This document shows positions 49,792 to 59,420 of a DNA stretch of 64,000 nucleotides, piece by piece. This DNA is from Sialis fuliginosa (lineage: Eukaryota; Arthropoda; Insecta; Megaloptera; Sialidae): assembly GCA_961205875.1 (NCBI GenBank), contig OY540817.1:12063001-12127000 (forward strand). Direction: 5' to 3'. How positions within the stretch are numbered: the first letter of the stretch is position 1; every line of letters begins with the position of its first letter. The notes below the pieces were generated by a model. The model saw nothing but the letters and a program-made list of their open reading frames with translations. It was not told the DNA's origin and did no database searches. The position numbers and the translations under genes are program-made.

Positions 49792-50080
49792 CTGAAATAA
49801 AACAACAAAATTAGTAATATATAGATTTTTTTAAATAATAAACTATCCACACATATTAACTACAGACAAACACAATATTTTATTTTTATAACGTCTACAA
49901 TACATAAATAAATAACGTAAACAAAAATGTCGAATTTTACTTTAGTTAATATATATTTAAATTTTTTACATATTTTTATTACAATCTGGTCTACAAAAAA
50001 ATATAGAAATAATAAATTATTATTAATTCTACTGATTATATTATCTGATTACACCAATTTTAATTTGACTAATTATTTAT

Positions 50081-50283
50081 TTACAAATTCCTTGTATGTT
50101 TAGTTGAAAGATGTCTTTTAAGATTTCCTTTTTGATGTGACGTATAATTACAATATTGACACTTAAATTGTGGTTCGATTCCACATTCAAAACGTAAATG
50201 CCTCCGTAAATTTTGTAAAGAAGAATAACTTCTTCCACATTGAATACATCCAGGTCGTCCATTTAATACATCGTACGATACTC
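50081..50283 (-). CDS. lola: lola alternative 3' exon ZF9
   Basis: Codes 67 residues from a TTTTTTTAG acceptor to TAA at 50081. Finger 1 uses C13, C16, H29 and C34; finger 2 uses C42, C45, H58 and H63. The spacer is ECGIEPQF. Finger 1 reads CIQCGRSYSSLQNLRRH and finger 2 CQYCNYTSHQKGNLKRH. A different minus-strand open frame (50077-50262) overlaps it and is a shadow. The lead of twelve residues has no recognisable feature. Confidence 0.9.
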
Positions 50284-50890
50284 CTAAAAAAATAAGTTAA
50301 CAAAATACCAATACATCAGAAAAGAGACATGAACTACTACATAACAAAATAATAAATAAAACTTATTAAAAAATAAAAGCTCTATTTTTAATAACAAAAA
50401 TAACATTTAAAACTACAGCATAACAATTCAATAAATAGTAAATTAAATTAATTGTACCCTTTGGGGATATTTAAATATATAAAACAGATAATTTTTATTT
50501 GATTTATTTTAAATATAATATTTTGTTTTGTTTTTACATTATTGATTTATTAATTAACAATTATAATCATACAATTTTGTGTTTATTATTCCCAATTACT
50601 AAATAATTAAACCATTTGCTTAATCAATATAAAAATCATTTGATTAATATAAATAGTGTATTGGTATTTGAGGCATTTAGAAGCCAAAATGATTAATGCT
50701 CTGGGTATTGAATTGTGTTATAATTTCTCTGGTTTTTGTCTGTATAGAAACTACATTGCTAAAATTCACAGAAAACTAAAACAGCTGTCAATTGTAATAC
50801 CTTGTAGAAAAATTTCACTTTGCTTTTATTTCTGAATACAACTTATTTTATTCAATAGCCGAGAAAATCAATGATTTATAAATATATTTT
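50284..50890. other. Intron
   Basis: AT-rich, no gene. Confidence 0.4.
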
Positions 50891-51317
50891 AAATGAAAGA
50901 GGCAAGTTCTAAAACTCGTTCGTTCCATTTAAAAAAAATCGAGATGGCAGTAGATTTTGAAAGAATTTTCGGCATTCCTTATTATTGAATGAGTTTTGCT
51001 CAAAACTGTTATTACAATTCTGTGGCGTCGGAATTCATTTTTTTCTTTGGGGGGGGGGGGGGGGGGGGGGGCAGTACGAGTCTCAAAAATTAAGCTGGCC
51101 TTATTTTATTTGGCGTTCTTAAAATTCAAAATTGACTTCAATTTTTTTTACCTTGATTAATATCGTATTATTTGATAAAAAAATACAACTGCCCCCCCCC
51201 CCCCCTCCCGACTCCGTCACCACTGTACAATATGAAAGAATGCCAAAAATTCTTTCAAAATCCACTGCCATTTTTAAATAGAACGAACGAATTTTGGAAC
51301 TCACCGCCTCGTTTATT
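50891..51317. mobile_element. Palindromic MITE with G23 and C14 tracts
   Basis: AGTTCTAAAACTCGTTCGTTC at the left is mirrored by GAACGAACGAATTTTGGAACT-type sequence at the right, and GGCAGTAGATTTTGAAAG by CTTTCAAAATCCACTGCC. A run of 23 G at 51049-51071 and a run of 14 C at 51192-51205 lie near mirrored positions. No coding region. Confidence 0.82.
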
Positions 51318-51496
51318 TGTAAACGTATAAAATATTATAAATTAATTTACATTAACCAAATCAATTAACTTAAAATGTATTTGAGTGACTCATTTATTTT
51401 GTTTTTTGTAAATGTAAACATAATGAAACAATTTATAATTTATTTTAAACATTTTTGACAATAGTAACCTATTTATTATTAACCAGTTAAGAAAAA

Positions 51497-51690
51497 TTAA
51501 ACTAGATTTTTGTGTCTAGCAAGAATATGTCTCTGCAAATTCGTTTTCCAAAATGATTTATAGTCACAGTACAAGCAAAAATAATTTGGTTCTTTTCCAC
51601 ATTCATATCGAATATGTCTTGTGAGCTGGTACGTTCCAAAATAGCTTCGTCCACACATATCGCAAGTTATACGTTCAAATCTTTTTGTTC
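51497..51690 (-). CDS. lola: lola alternative 3' exon ZF8
   Basis: Codes 64 residues from a TTTTTTATAG acceptor to TAA at 51497. Finger 1 uses C10, C13, H26 and C31; finger 2 uses C39, C42, H55 and H60. The spacer is ECGKEPNYF, of standard length. Finger 1 (CGRSYFGTYQLTRHIRYEC) and finger 2 (CDYKSFWKTNLQRH) are closely related to those of ZF7 only 154 bp upstream, showing a tandem duplication. Even so, the residues at helix positions that contact bases differ in places. Confidence 0.9.
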
Positions 51691-51830
51691 CTATAAAAAA
51701 ACATTTTTTGTAATAAAACCAATATTGAAAAAGAACACATATATATTGTATATTTAGATTATTTTATTAGTTTTGTACAGGAGTATATAGTTTAAAAGAA
51801 AATTGATTTTTTATACAACAGATTTTTAAA

Positions 51831-51836
51831 TTTATT
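51831..51836 (-). terminator. Candidate poly(A) signal for ZF7
   Basis: AATAAA on the minus strand 9 nt below the ZF7 stop codon; a second lies at 51763-51768. They fall inside the 154-bp gap before ZF8, so ZF7 could end before the next exon. Confidence 0.4.
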
Positions 51837-51844
51837 AAAAAAAA

Positions 51845-52023
51845 TTATAATTGAATATGGTGTTTTGTTAATGCATGTCTTTTCATATTCATTCTCCAAT
51901 AAGATTTATAATCACAGCAGGGGCATCTAAATTGGGGTTCTTTTCCACATTCGTTTCGAATATGCTGGTTTAACTTATAAATTGTAGAATAGCTGCGTCC
52001 ACAAGTGTTACAAAATGATCGAT
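51845..52023 (-). CDS. lola: lola alternative 3' exon ZF7
   Basis: The shortest variant, 59 residues, from a TTTTACAG acceptor to TAA at 51845. Finger 1 uses C5, C8, H21 and C26; finger 2 uses C34, C37, H50 and H55. The spacer is ECGKEPQF. Only four residues precede finger 1, so the zinc fingers join the shared part almost directly. Finger 2 reads CPCCDYKSYWRMNMKRH. Paralogue of ZF8. Confidence 0.9.
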
Positions 52024-52145
52024 CTGTAAAAGAACGGTTGTTTTATGTACTAACATAATAAATATATTATATACTTAAATAAATAAAATTAAAATTTATT
52101 TACAGAAATTTACAAAATTAAATTATATTTATGTATGTTACAATT

Positions 52146-52166
52146 TTTATTTATCTTATCTTTATT
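52146..52166 (-). terminator. Candidate poly(A) signals for ZF6
   Basis: AATAAA occurs on the minus strand at 52161-52166 and 52146-52151, and again at 52095-52100, all within the 149 bp between the ZF6 stop and the start of ZF7. Confidence 0.4.
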
Positions 52167-52172
52167 ATATCT

Positions 52173-52393
52173 TCATTTAAAGTTTTTCAAATTATATAGT
52201 GAATGTTTGTTTAATATATGTCGCTGAAGTCGAGACTTGTAGGTGAACTTATAAGAACACAGTGTACAATTAAAAAGTGGTGTTTTTCCACATTCATAAC
52301 TTTGATGACGGACTAAACATTTTTTGTGTTTGTAAGTTCTGTTACATTGATTGCATACATGTTGATCTTCTGAAGTAAAATATTCGAAATAAC
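52173..52393 (-). CDS. lola: lola alternative 3' exon ZF6
   Basis: Codes 73 residues from a CTTTTTCAG acceptor. Finger 1 uses C14, C17, H30 and C35; finger 2 uses C43, C46, H59 and H64. The spacer is ECGKTPLF. The lead contains FEYFTSEDQ. A tail of nine residues follows. The open frame continues upstream to 52514, but that part is intron. It forms a tight cluster with ZF7 and ZF8: three exons within 900 bp. Confidence 0.9.
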
Positions 52394-52482
52394 CTGAAAA
52401 AGTATTATTTGTTAATATATGTAATAATATTATGAATGATATAAATGCTGTAATGTCTAACGTATGATATTTAATAAAGGGT

Positions 52483-53450
52483 CGATTACATTGAGCGAGT
52501 TTACAAGCTAACAAGCCAGCTTGTTACAAGCTGGCTTGTAAGCTTGTAAGATAGTGATGATGACACACAAAACTTTCCACTCGCTCAGTAGCCAACTAGC
52601 TAGTGAGTAAACCACGTGTTGTGAATACATTTTATAGACACTGAAACCAGGAATCACCGAGGTACTAGCAGCTAGCGAACTATCTACTGTGATGACACAC
52701 GGCTAGTTTACAAACTAAGAAGCTAACAAGCTAACAAGCCTACAAGCCAGCGAGCAAAGTAGCCGGGCTTTCAACTGTTGTAGCAGATTGTTTACAAGTG
52801 AACATGATTACACTGATTGTGAGCGAGTTTACAAGCAGCTTGTAAAAAAGCTGGCTTGTAGCTTTTAAACTCGCTCAATGTAATCGACGCTTAACCACCA
52901 AAAACTTCAAATTCACTTTATAAGATTTCTGTAAATTTGAGCATTTCAGTGTTTTATTCAAATTTAGTATATTAGGCAAATACACGTTAAAAAAGCAAAG
53001 TGGAAAATATATTTGCCACCCGAGTAAAAAAACCACACGGCCGTTCTATATTCGTGGTGCGACCGTGCTATGTCTGTGGTTCATTCGACTGTGCTTGTTT
53101 CACAAACAAACCTAGTGCTGTCGTGGTGCATTCGTAGAGCCGTGAATGTTCACGGCCACACCAAATAACGACGACAGTACTATGTTTGTTTGTGAAACAA
53201 GCACAGGCGAATGCACCACAGCCATAGTACGGCCACACCACGAATATAGCACGGTCGTGTGGTTTTTTTACTCGGGTGACAAATATGTTTTCCACTTTGC
53301 TTATTTTAACCTGCATATGCCTAATATACTAAATTTAAATAAAACACTGAAATGCTCAAATTTACAGAAATCTTATAAAGTGAATTTGAAGTTTTTGGTG
53401 GTTAAGCGTCGATTACATTGAGCGAGTTTACAAGCTACAAGCCAGCTTTA
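52483..53450. mobile_element. Composite of two palindromes sharing one terminus
   Basis: The terminal phrase TCGATTACATTGAGCGAGTT occurs forward at about 52486, inverted at about 52866-52887 and forward again at about 53408. The first hairpin spans 52483-52891. The second, about 52847-53450, has arms of roughly 280 bp that mirror each other through ACCACCAAAAACTTCAAATT and CACCCGAGTAAAAAAACCAC. AAGCTGGCTTGT-type sequence recurs many times. No gene; the opposing open frames at 53068-53421 arise from the symmetry. The structure lies in the intron upstream of ZF6. Confidence 0.85.
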
Positions 53451-53467
53451 AACGAAAGCACCACGAC

Positions 53468-53838
53468 CAGGGCCGTAACTACCACCGGCGCAGCGTAAAA
53501 ATTGGAGTGAGCAAGAAAAAATAAATAAATTAAAGATTTAAAAAAATGTATTTGATGCTAACTTGAAAACGTGATTTACTTATTACTAATTTTGATTTTA
53601 ATGACTTTTTTTCGGCTTATGAACTTCAATTTTATACTTATTATCCATTAAAATCACTAAGAAGTGTAAAATTCCAGCTGACAAGCAAAAAAAGTCATTC
53701 AAATAAAAATTAGTAACAAATGTAAAATTTGTAAGCTATGATCCAAAAAAAAGGTCTTCAATTTTTATTGTTTGCATATCTGGGGGCCCCTCGGTCACCT
53801 CTTGCCCCGGGGCCCCCGAACCACTAGTTACGGCCCTG
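53468..53838. mobile_element. hAT element with 8-bp near-matching TSD
   Basis: CAGGGCCGTAACTACCACC at the left and GGTTC-type sequence ending CTAGTTACGGCCCTG... in reverse sense at the right form inverted ends. Flanks accacgac and aacacgac agree at 7 of 8. It belongs to the family at 23987 and 27689. Both flanks resemble the palindrome next to it, so it inserted into that repeat. Confidence 0.85.
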
Positions 53839-53916
53839 AACACGACCATAGCACGACCGTGTGTTTTTTTTTACTCGGGCAGGGAGAGGAGGAGTTGATT
53901 ACATCCTTTTAAAATT

Positions 53917-54166
53917 CTCACCTTGGGTTGCATAAAGCAAAATTAATCACAATTAGTTAATCAGTTGTTTTAAAACCATTATTACGTCAATTCTAAAAAA
54001 CAATCACGGTTATGATATATTTTATAAGGTAAAAAATGATCATATTTAGTGAATTGTTCATTTACAAATTGAGATAAGTTTAGAATTAACATTAATCATA
54101 GTTTGAAAACAACTGATTAATTAACAAAGTGTGGTTAATTTTGCTTTATGCAACCCGAGGTTAGTG
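53917..54166. mobile_element. Palindromic MITE, GGGTTGCATAAAGC termini
   Basis: GGGTTGCATAAAGCAAAATTA is mirrored by TAATTTTGCTTTATGCAACCC-like sequence, and AATCAGTTGTTTT by AAAACAACTGATT. No coding capacity. Confidence 0.85.
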
Positions 54167-54535
54167 TAAACGTGCATTGGACTTAAAAAGTAAAAATCAA
54201 CAAAAGTTATATTTAATATAGTTACAATTAGTTAGAAGTTTTCAAGAACAATAAATAAAAAAATTACTTATTTTAAAATGTTATATTATAAAAATATTTC
54301 AGATAGTAACAAAACATACATTTAAAATGAATAACTTTTATTAAATTATGTTTAATCATTTTCAGGCTAAAAATAAATATTAATAATTATTTTATTAATT
54401 AGATTCATTTACATTTTTTACAATAATCAAAAATATTTTTTTATCAGTGCAGATTTGACTAGGAAATGATAAAACATACTTTTGACAATATAATATGTAG
54501 TTTAAGAGTTAATGCTCATCATAAATCAATAATTT

Positions 54536-54694
54536 TAATCGACGTAAGGAACAAAAATTAGTTTTTGGTGTAGTTTTAGTCAATCGAACACGATTTTTCG
54601 ACGGTATTACAAAATTTCTTTCAGAACATGGAAGTAAAAAATAATCGTTTTTTGATTTTATTGTAAAATCGTGTTTTGTCCCTTACGTCAATTG
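54536..54694. mobile_element. Palindromic MITE, GACGTAAGG termini
   Basis: GACGTAAGGAACAAAA is mirrored by TTTTGTCCCTTACGTC, with AACACGATTTT and AAAATCGTGTT inside. It lies about 70 bp below the ZF5 stop, so it may be part of that 3' UTR. Confidence 0.75.
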
Positions 54695-54761
54695 AAATTT
54701 CAACCATATATACATATTTACACAATCAATACAACCATATGATATATGCATTTTATTAGTT

Positions 54762-54949
54762 TTATATTTGAGTTCTATGTACTATCATGTGTTTTTTTAA
54801 ATGTTCTTTTCGGAATGCACAATAATGACAATATGAACATTGGAATGTTCGGGGTTGTCCACATTCGTAGCGCATGTGACGATCTAATGTTCGTTTGTTT
54901 GAATAGTATTTTTGACAATTGTAGCATGGATATACTTGCTTTATAAAAC
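54762..54949 (-). CDS. lola: lola alternative 3' exon ZF5
   Basis: Codes 62 residues from a GTTTTTAG acceptor. Finger 1 uses C9, C12, H25 and C30. Finger 2 uses C38, C41, H54 and H58: the last two ligands are three residues apart, while every other variant has four. The spacer is ECGQPRTF, which lacks the usual charged residue after Q. The end RTQI follows directly. The open frame runs up to 55088, but the part above 54949 is intron. Confidence 0.9.
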
Positions 54950-55961
54950 CTAAAAACAAAATAAATATTATTAGTTTGTTAAATGAATAAATATAAATTA
55001 AAAATTTCCTAAAAAATTGATTATTCAGATCATCTTTGGTTTCTGGTAATAAATTACATCTTTTTGGTTTAACAATTAAAGAAGACAAGGTATATAGCCA
55101 GAAACCAATAGATATAAAATAAATCTTGATGAAAATTTAGATTGAATTATATTTATTGTTTTAAAAATATATATAATTACACTTAGTTTTTTTTATAATT
55201 TACAGATAATTATTTACATACTCAGGGAAAAATGATTGGATTCAATCGGATAGTGAGAATGAATTTAGATTTGTTATTAATGATAATCAGGTAACATATA
55301 TGAAATAATATATAATTATATATTTCTATATAATCAGATGTAAAGAGACGCGATCATATTTGATTATATCTAATCATATTTCCCCATGTATAAACAAAAG
55401 ATATGAAATTTTCAAAATAAATAGTTAATACTCAGTTTTATAAAAAAAATGCACACAAGCAAAATTTAATAAAAACCTCTTCGCAGGGTATCAAATTGTG
55501 TTTCAATCTGCATTAAAATTTAATTGCTGAAATAGATAACACAACACACCTGTCAATTGCATTGAAAACTTGGAGAAAGATTTTGATTTGCTTTTGCTTA
55601 TGAGCAAATTCTTTACAATATTAGGCATAATTTAAACAACAATATTCTAAATAATTTAAAGTACACATTATATTAATTATATTATGTATTTATGGAAATT
55701 TATAAATAACTAATAACAAATAACTATACATAAATTGTATCACTAGCATTACATTTGTGTAAGTAGTACTCATAGGTGAGCTATAATGGGTTAAATTTTC
55801 CTGAAATTTGCGAGCTCATTGTTAAAATAAATGTGTATTTTTACCTAAAAACTATAGATAAATGTCATTATGTAAATGAATTAAAATGCAGAACTCATAA
55901 AAAGTTATTGTTTAATGGCAATGCAAGTTTGCTAATTTGAGGAGCTGTATTTCAAATTTCA
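54950..55961. other. Intron
   Basis: AT-rich, no gene. Confidence 0.4.
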
Positions 55962-56400
55962 AAACAAGGTCTTATCAACTCCTTTACCAATCAGCGGAAA
56001 TTGACGTCAGGGGATATATTCAAATATTATAAATGTATAATAGAATATCAATTACAAAAAAAATCCTTTATTTATTCTTGTTTTCGTATTTTTTGATATT
56101 TTAATAACACATACAATCATAGAAGTACAAATTCGATATTGCAAAATCAAAAAAAGCTGTCAGAATCACAAAACGTATTGCCAACTTAAGTATAGTAAAA
56201 ATGACGCTTTGCGAATAGACCAAATTGTCTGTGACAGCTTTTTTTTATGATTTTGCAATGTCGAATTTGTACTTCTTTGATTGTATGTGTTGTTAAAATA
56301 TCAAAATATACGAAAAAAAGAATAATTATATCTCCTGGGTGACGTCAATTCCCTTACCAACGCTGATTGGTCAAGGAGCTCATGAGACTACCTTGTCTTT
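55962..56400. mobile_element. Palindromic MITE, AATCAGCG family, copy 2, with nested inverted repeat
   Basis: AACTCCTTTACCAATCAGCG is mirrored by CGCTGATTGGTCAAGGAGCT-type sequence, as in copy 1 at 41750. An inner inverted repeat lies at about 56080-56320 (GAAGTACAAATTCGATATTG against CAATGTCGAATTTGTACTTC). Confidence 0.85.
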
Positions 56401-57104
56401 CTTTATATACCTTGGTTTCAAAATACAAACCCAAGAACAGAAAAATAAAGTACCTTTAAAAAAATTTCACTGATCTTTGGCTTTTATCTAGTAATTTTGT
56501 TTAACTTAAAGGTCAAGAAAGTACCAAATATACCTACCTACATCTATAATGGCTTTAAGATGTGAAAGTTTTCTCAATCCTGTTTCGATTAAGTAGATAT
56601 TTTTGTAACAACAATTTGACTATTACAAAATGAATTTTTTGTTTTAATATTAGATTTTTTTAATAGGTACGCAAAACTTTAAGCCTATTTTACAGCTCAC
56701 CACTAGTAGTACTGATTTTAATAAATAAATAAAATTACTATATGCTAAAATGATTTTGATTTTAATGACAAATATTTATATATGAAAATAAATAAACAAC
56801 TTTTTTTGAAATATTTGTTTTTAATGTTTTATGGCAACACAGTTGCTAAAACATGATATGTATAAAAAGGACTTTTAAACCATTGCCCCCGAGGTGAGAA
56901 AGTTGGGCACGTAGTTCCAGGCGGCCCCTTTTTTTGCCTTCCTAGGAACTAGAGACAAACAAAAAATTTTTATTTATCCCTCCTGAGTACACTAACAAAG
57001 GTTCAGTTAATTTGAAGCTTCTGTGAAAGTTGTAGTTTGTTTTTTTAAATTATGGTCATTTATTTTATTTTATTTATTTAATTAAATTATATAAATTATT
57101 TATT
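56401..57104. other. Intron
   Basis: No gene; a GC-richer patch near 56880-56960 is probably an old repeat. Confidence 0.4.
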
Positions 57105-57460
57105 TATTTTTTCTCCAGTAATGGATAAAGTAAACCAGTAATGAGCACTCAGTGATGGACATTTGCTAATGATTACAAAATGATAAGTACTACGACACAA
57201 ATGATATAAAAAATCGTCAAATTTGAAACAACGTAAAGCAGTATATGATAATATAATAATTAATAAATAAATTATACTAATAATTAGTTTAAATATCTAC
57301 TATTTTGACACCTATTAGCCGATTGTCATCAAATCACGCTGTAAGACAGATAAATGTATGTAGTATAATATTCAGAAATGGTAGTAATCAAATATCAACA
57401 CATATTTCTAATTCAGTACATTTAATTAAAAATTTGCCAAGACTGGTGCCAGTACCTTAT
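57105..57460. mobile_element. Foldback MITE, AAGGTACTGGCACCAGT family, right part
   Basis: Ends GACTGGTGCCAGTACCTTAT and contains the GCCGATTGTCATCAAATC segment. The mirrored outer end is missing at the left. Copies at 2531, 18192 and 35921. Confidence 0.75.
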
Positions 57461-57628
57461 ACCAGAAAAAAATTATTGAGCGTGGAAGTTTTTTCACCTC
57501 GGGGTCAAGGGTTAATGTTACAATTTTTTTTAATACAATTCTAACTGGTTTAATACTTTTTTAAGTACCAAATGTATTGTAGATTATTAATGTCTTCAAT
57601 ACAAATTCATTATAAAGTTATGTTATAA

Positions 57629-57831
57629 TTATATAGTTATGTTATGTTTTATTAATAAATGTTGTTTTAAATTTTCTTTCCGATGAGCTTTATAAAAACA
57701 TTTACTGCATTCAAAAGATGGTTCTTTGCCACATTCGTAACGTTTATGACGAGATAAATTCCCTTTACACGAATAAATTCTGTAACAATCGGAACACTGG
57801 AAGAGTCGCTTTGAATTTGTGTTGTAATAAT
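57629..57831 (-). CDS. lola: lola alternative 3' exon ZF4
   Basis: Codes 67 residues from an ATTTTTCAG acceptor to TAA at 57629. Finger 1 uses C13, C16, H29 and C34; finger 2 uses C42, C45, H58 and H63. The spacer is ECGKEPSF. Finger 1 (CSDCYRIYSCKGNLSRH) has an additional cysteine at residue 22, and finger 2 is CSKCFYKAHRKENLKQH. No exon-specific domain precedes the fingers. Confidence 0.9.
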
Positions 57832-58061
57832 CTGAAAAATATTTTTTATTTAATTATATTTTTATAAAGGTCGCAAAAATTATAAAATAATCACTTTAAA
57901 ATAATAATGAATATACTAATTAAAAAGATTATTATTAATTTTTTTATTTAAATAATATTTATAATACATCATTTTTATAAATTAAATTATATAATATTAA
58001 AGCTTCAGTTGTAAAAATCAAATAGGTATTATTATTTTACAATTTAATTACAATATTTCAT

Positions 58062-58067
58062 TTTATT
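58062..58067 (-). terminator. Candidate poly(A) signal for ZF3
   Basis: AATAAA on the minus strand 12 nt after the stop codon of exon ZF3b. The position is plausible for a very short 3' UTR; other signals lie lower. Confidence 0.35.
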
Positions 58068-58079
58068 TCATTAAAATTC

Positions 58080-58104
58080 TCATATAAATTGCTGGTCGCC
58101 GTGC
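58080..58104 (-). CDS. lola: lola exon ZF3b, 25-nt terminal micro-exon
   Basis: A TTTTGTTTTCAG acceptor is followed by 25 bases to a TGA at 58080. Joined in phase to ZF3a it codes RHGDQQFI and stop. The histidine here (residue 59 of the joined variant) is the missing last ligand of finger 2, giving H-x4-H with H54. The match of acceptor, phase and ligand spacing together makes chance unlikely, though the call rests on prediction and no transcript was available. Confidence 0.78.
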
Positions 58105-58751
58105 CTGAAAACAAAATTATTTTTTTCAATTTATTTTCAAATGTATGTATTTATAATAGTCCTCAATACCTCGACCCTTTTGTAAATTTATTACCATACT
58201 TCTGAAACTTCGTGAGTGGCTTCTTCTTGGCGAGTCTAACAACTTTTTTATTTGCGAAAATTCATAAAAATGGGGCATTTTCGAACGTGCAGCCGCGGAA
58301 TTTGCCGGGCGGAGGACTGGAAAAATAACCCAAGATATTTGTCGGACAAAATGACCAATATATTGTAAAAATAATTTTTTAATAATCCTACAAATTTCAG
58401 GTAGCTATAATAACTATAATAACCTCGTTATTTTGACATGTTGGCGGTGGCAGATTAGGTGATACCCCACTATTTTTGTCTGACAATTTTTTTTTTCGAT
58501 TTTTTCACCATATAATCTTAGTTACAAACCATTGGTCATTTTGTCCGACAAATATCTTGGGCCGTTTTTCCAGTCCGCTGCCCGGAAAATTCCGCGACTG
58601 CACGTTCAAAAATTCCCCATTTTTAAGAATTTTCGAAAATAAAAAAGTTGTTAAACTCATCAAAAAGAAGTCACTCACGAAGTTTCAGAAGTACGGTAAT
58701 AAATTTACAAAAAGGTTGATGTACTGAGGACTGTAAGTTTTTTTTACCAAC
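58105..58751 (-). other. Intron splitting lola variant ZF3
   Basis: Runs from the donor GGTTGGTAAA side (GTTGGT) at 58751 to the acceptor TTTTCAG at 58105. Of its 647 bp, 58157-58735 is a foldback MITE; without it only about 66 bp would remain, similar to the 57-bp intron of ZF2. Confidence 0.72.
58157..58735. mobile_element. Foldback MITE inside the ZF3 internal intron
   Basis: TAGTCCTCAATAC at the left is mirrored by GTACTGAGGACTGTA at the right; the arms extend through CTTCTGAAACTTCGTGAGTG against CACTCACGAAGTTTCAGAAG with TA flanks. The right end lies 16 bp from the donor. No coding region. Confidence 0.88.
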
Positions 58752-58923
58752 CTTTTTTTCATGTGTGCTTCTAAATTACATCTATGTTTAGCTTGATAAC
58801 CGCAAAAATTACATTTGAAACATGGGGGTTTTCCACATTCATACGTTATATGCCTTATCAATGACTTTTTGTACTTATATTTACGATCACATCTTTCACA
58901 TGAATGTAGCGCCAGAAAAAAAC
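58752..58923 (-). CDS. lola: lola alternative 3' exon ZF3a, split finger
   Basis: Begins after an ATATTTTAG acceptor. Finger 1 uses C9, C12, H25 and C30; the spacer is ECGKPPCF; finger 2 has C38, C41 and H54, then MKK, and lacks its final histidine. An AAAG|GTTGGT donor follows, in phase 2, and joins to ZF3b to supply R58 and H59. If unspliced the frame reads on for another 23 residues (LVKKTYSPQ and so on) without a ligand. A second possible donor, TTG|GTAAAA four bases downstream, shifts the frame and gives no histidine. Confidence 0.85.
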
Positions 58924-59420
58924 CTAAAATATTAAATTTTTTGTATGTTAAAAATATATATACAATTAATAGAGATAAAACATATAATATTACTGAAATA
59001 CAACAATGTGCATACATTTAAATAAATAAAATACGATATATCATGAGTTAAATTTAGTACATTATATTAAATTATAATTAATAATACAATAAATCACAAA
59101 TTGAAAATAATACAAATAACTTTACATATTTTTATTTTTATACATATCAACAAAATCAATATTTATTTTATTTTAATAAAAAATAAATTAGAAAATATCA
59201 CAAAATTAGCTGTGTAGTGTACATACAGTATGTTACAGAATAAATTCGTCAGAAATTTATTTTATATTCTATTGTTTAACTTGGTAGGTAAAGAATAAAA
59301 AGGTATTATATATGGTTTTTTTAGTTATATACACTCTAAAAGTTTTATATATTAATTTCAAAAGGAATAGGAAATCAAAACATTTGTTGTTATAGTAACA
59401 CCACTGGTATATTATTATAC
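58924..59420. other. Intron
   Basis: AT-rich, no gene. Confidence 0.4.

Noticed and set aside
50077..50262. 61-codon minus-strand open frame
   Set aside because: Shadow of the ZF9 exon in another frame; the zinc-finger frame is 50081-50283.
53068..53421. Overlapping 82- and 91-codon open frames
   Set aside because: They lie in the arms of a palindrome and mirror each other; no coding evidence.
58685..58751. Read-through end of ZF3a (about 23 extra residues)
   Set aside because: It supplies no final zinc ligand and runs into a MITE; the spliced ZF3b alternative restores the finger.
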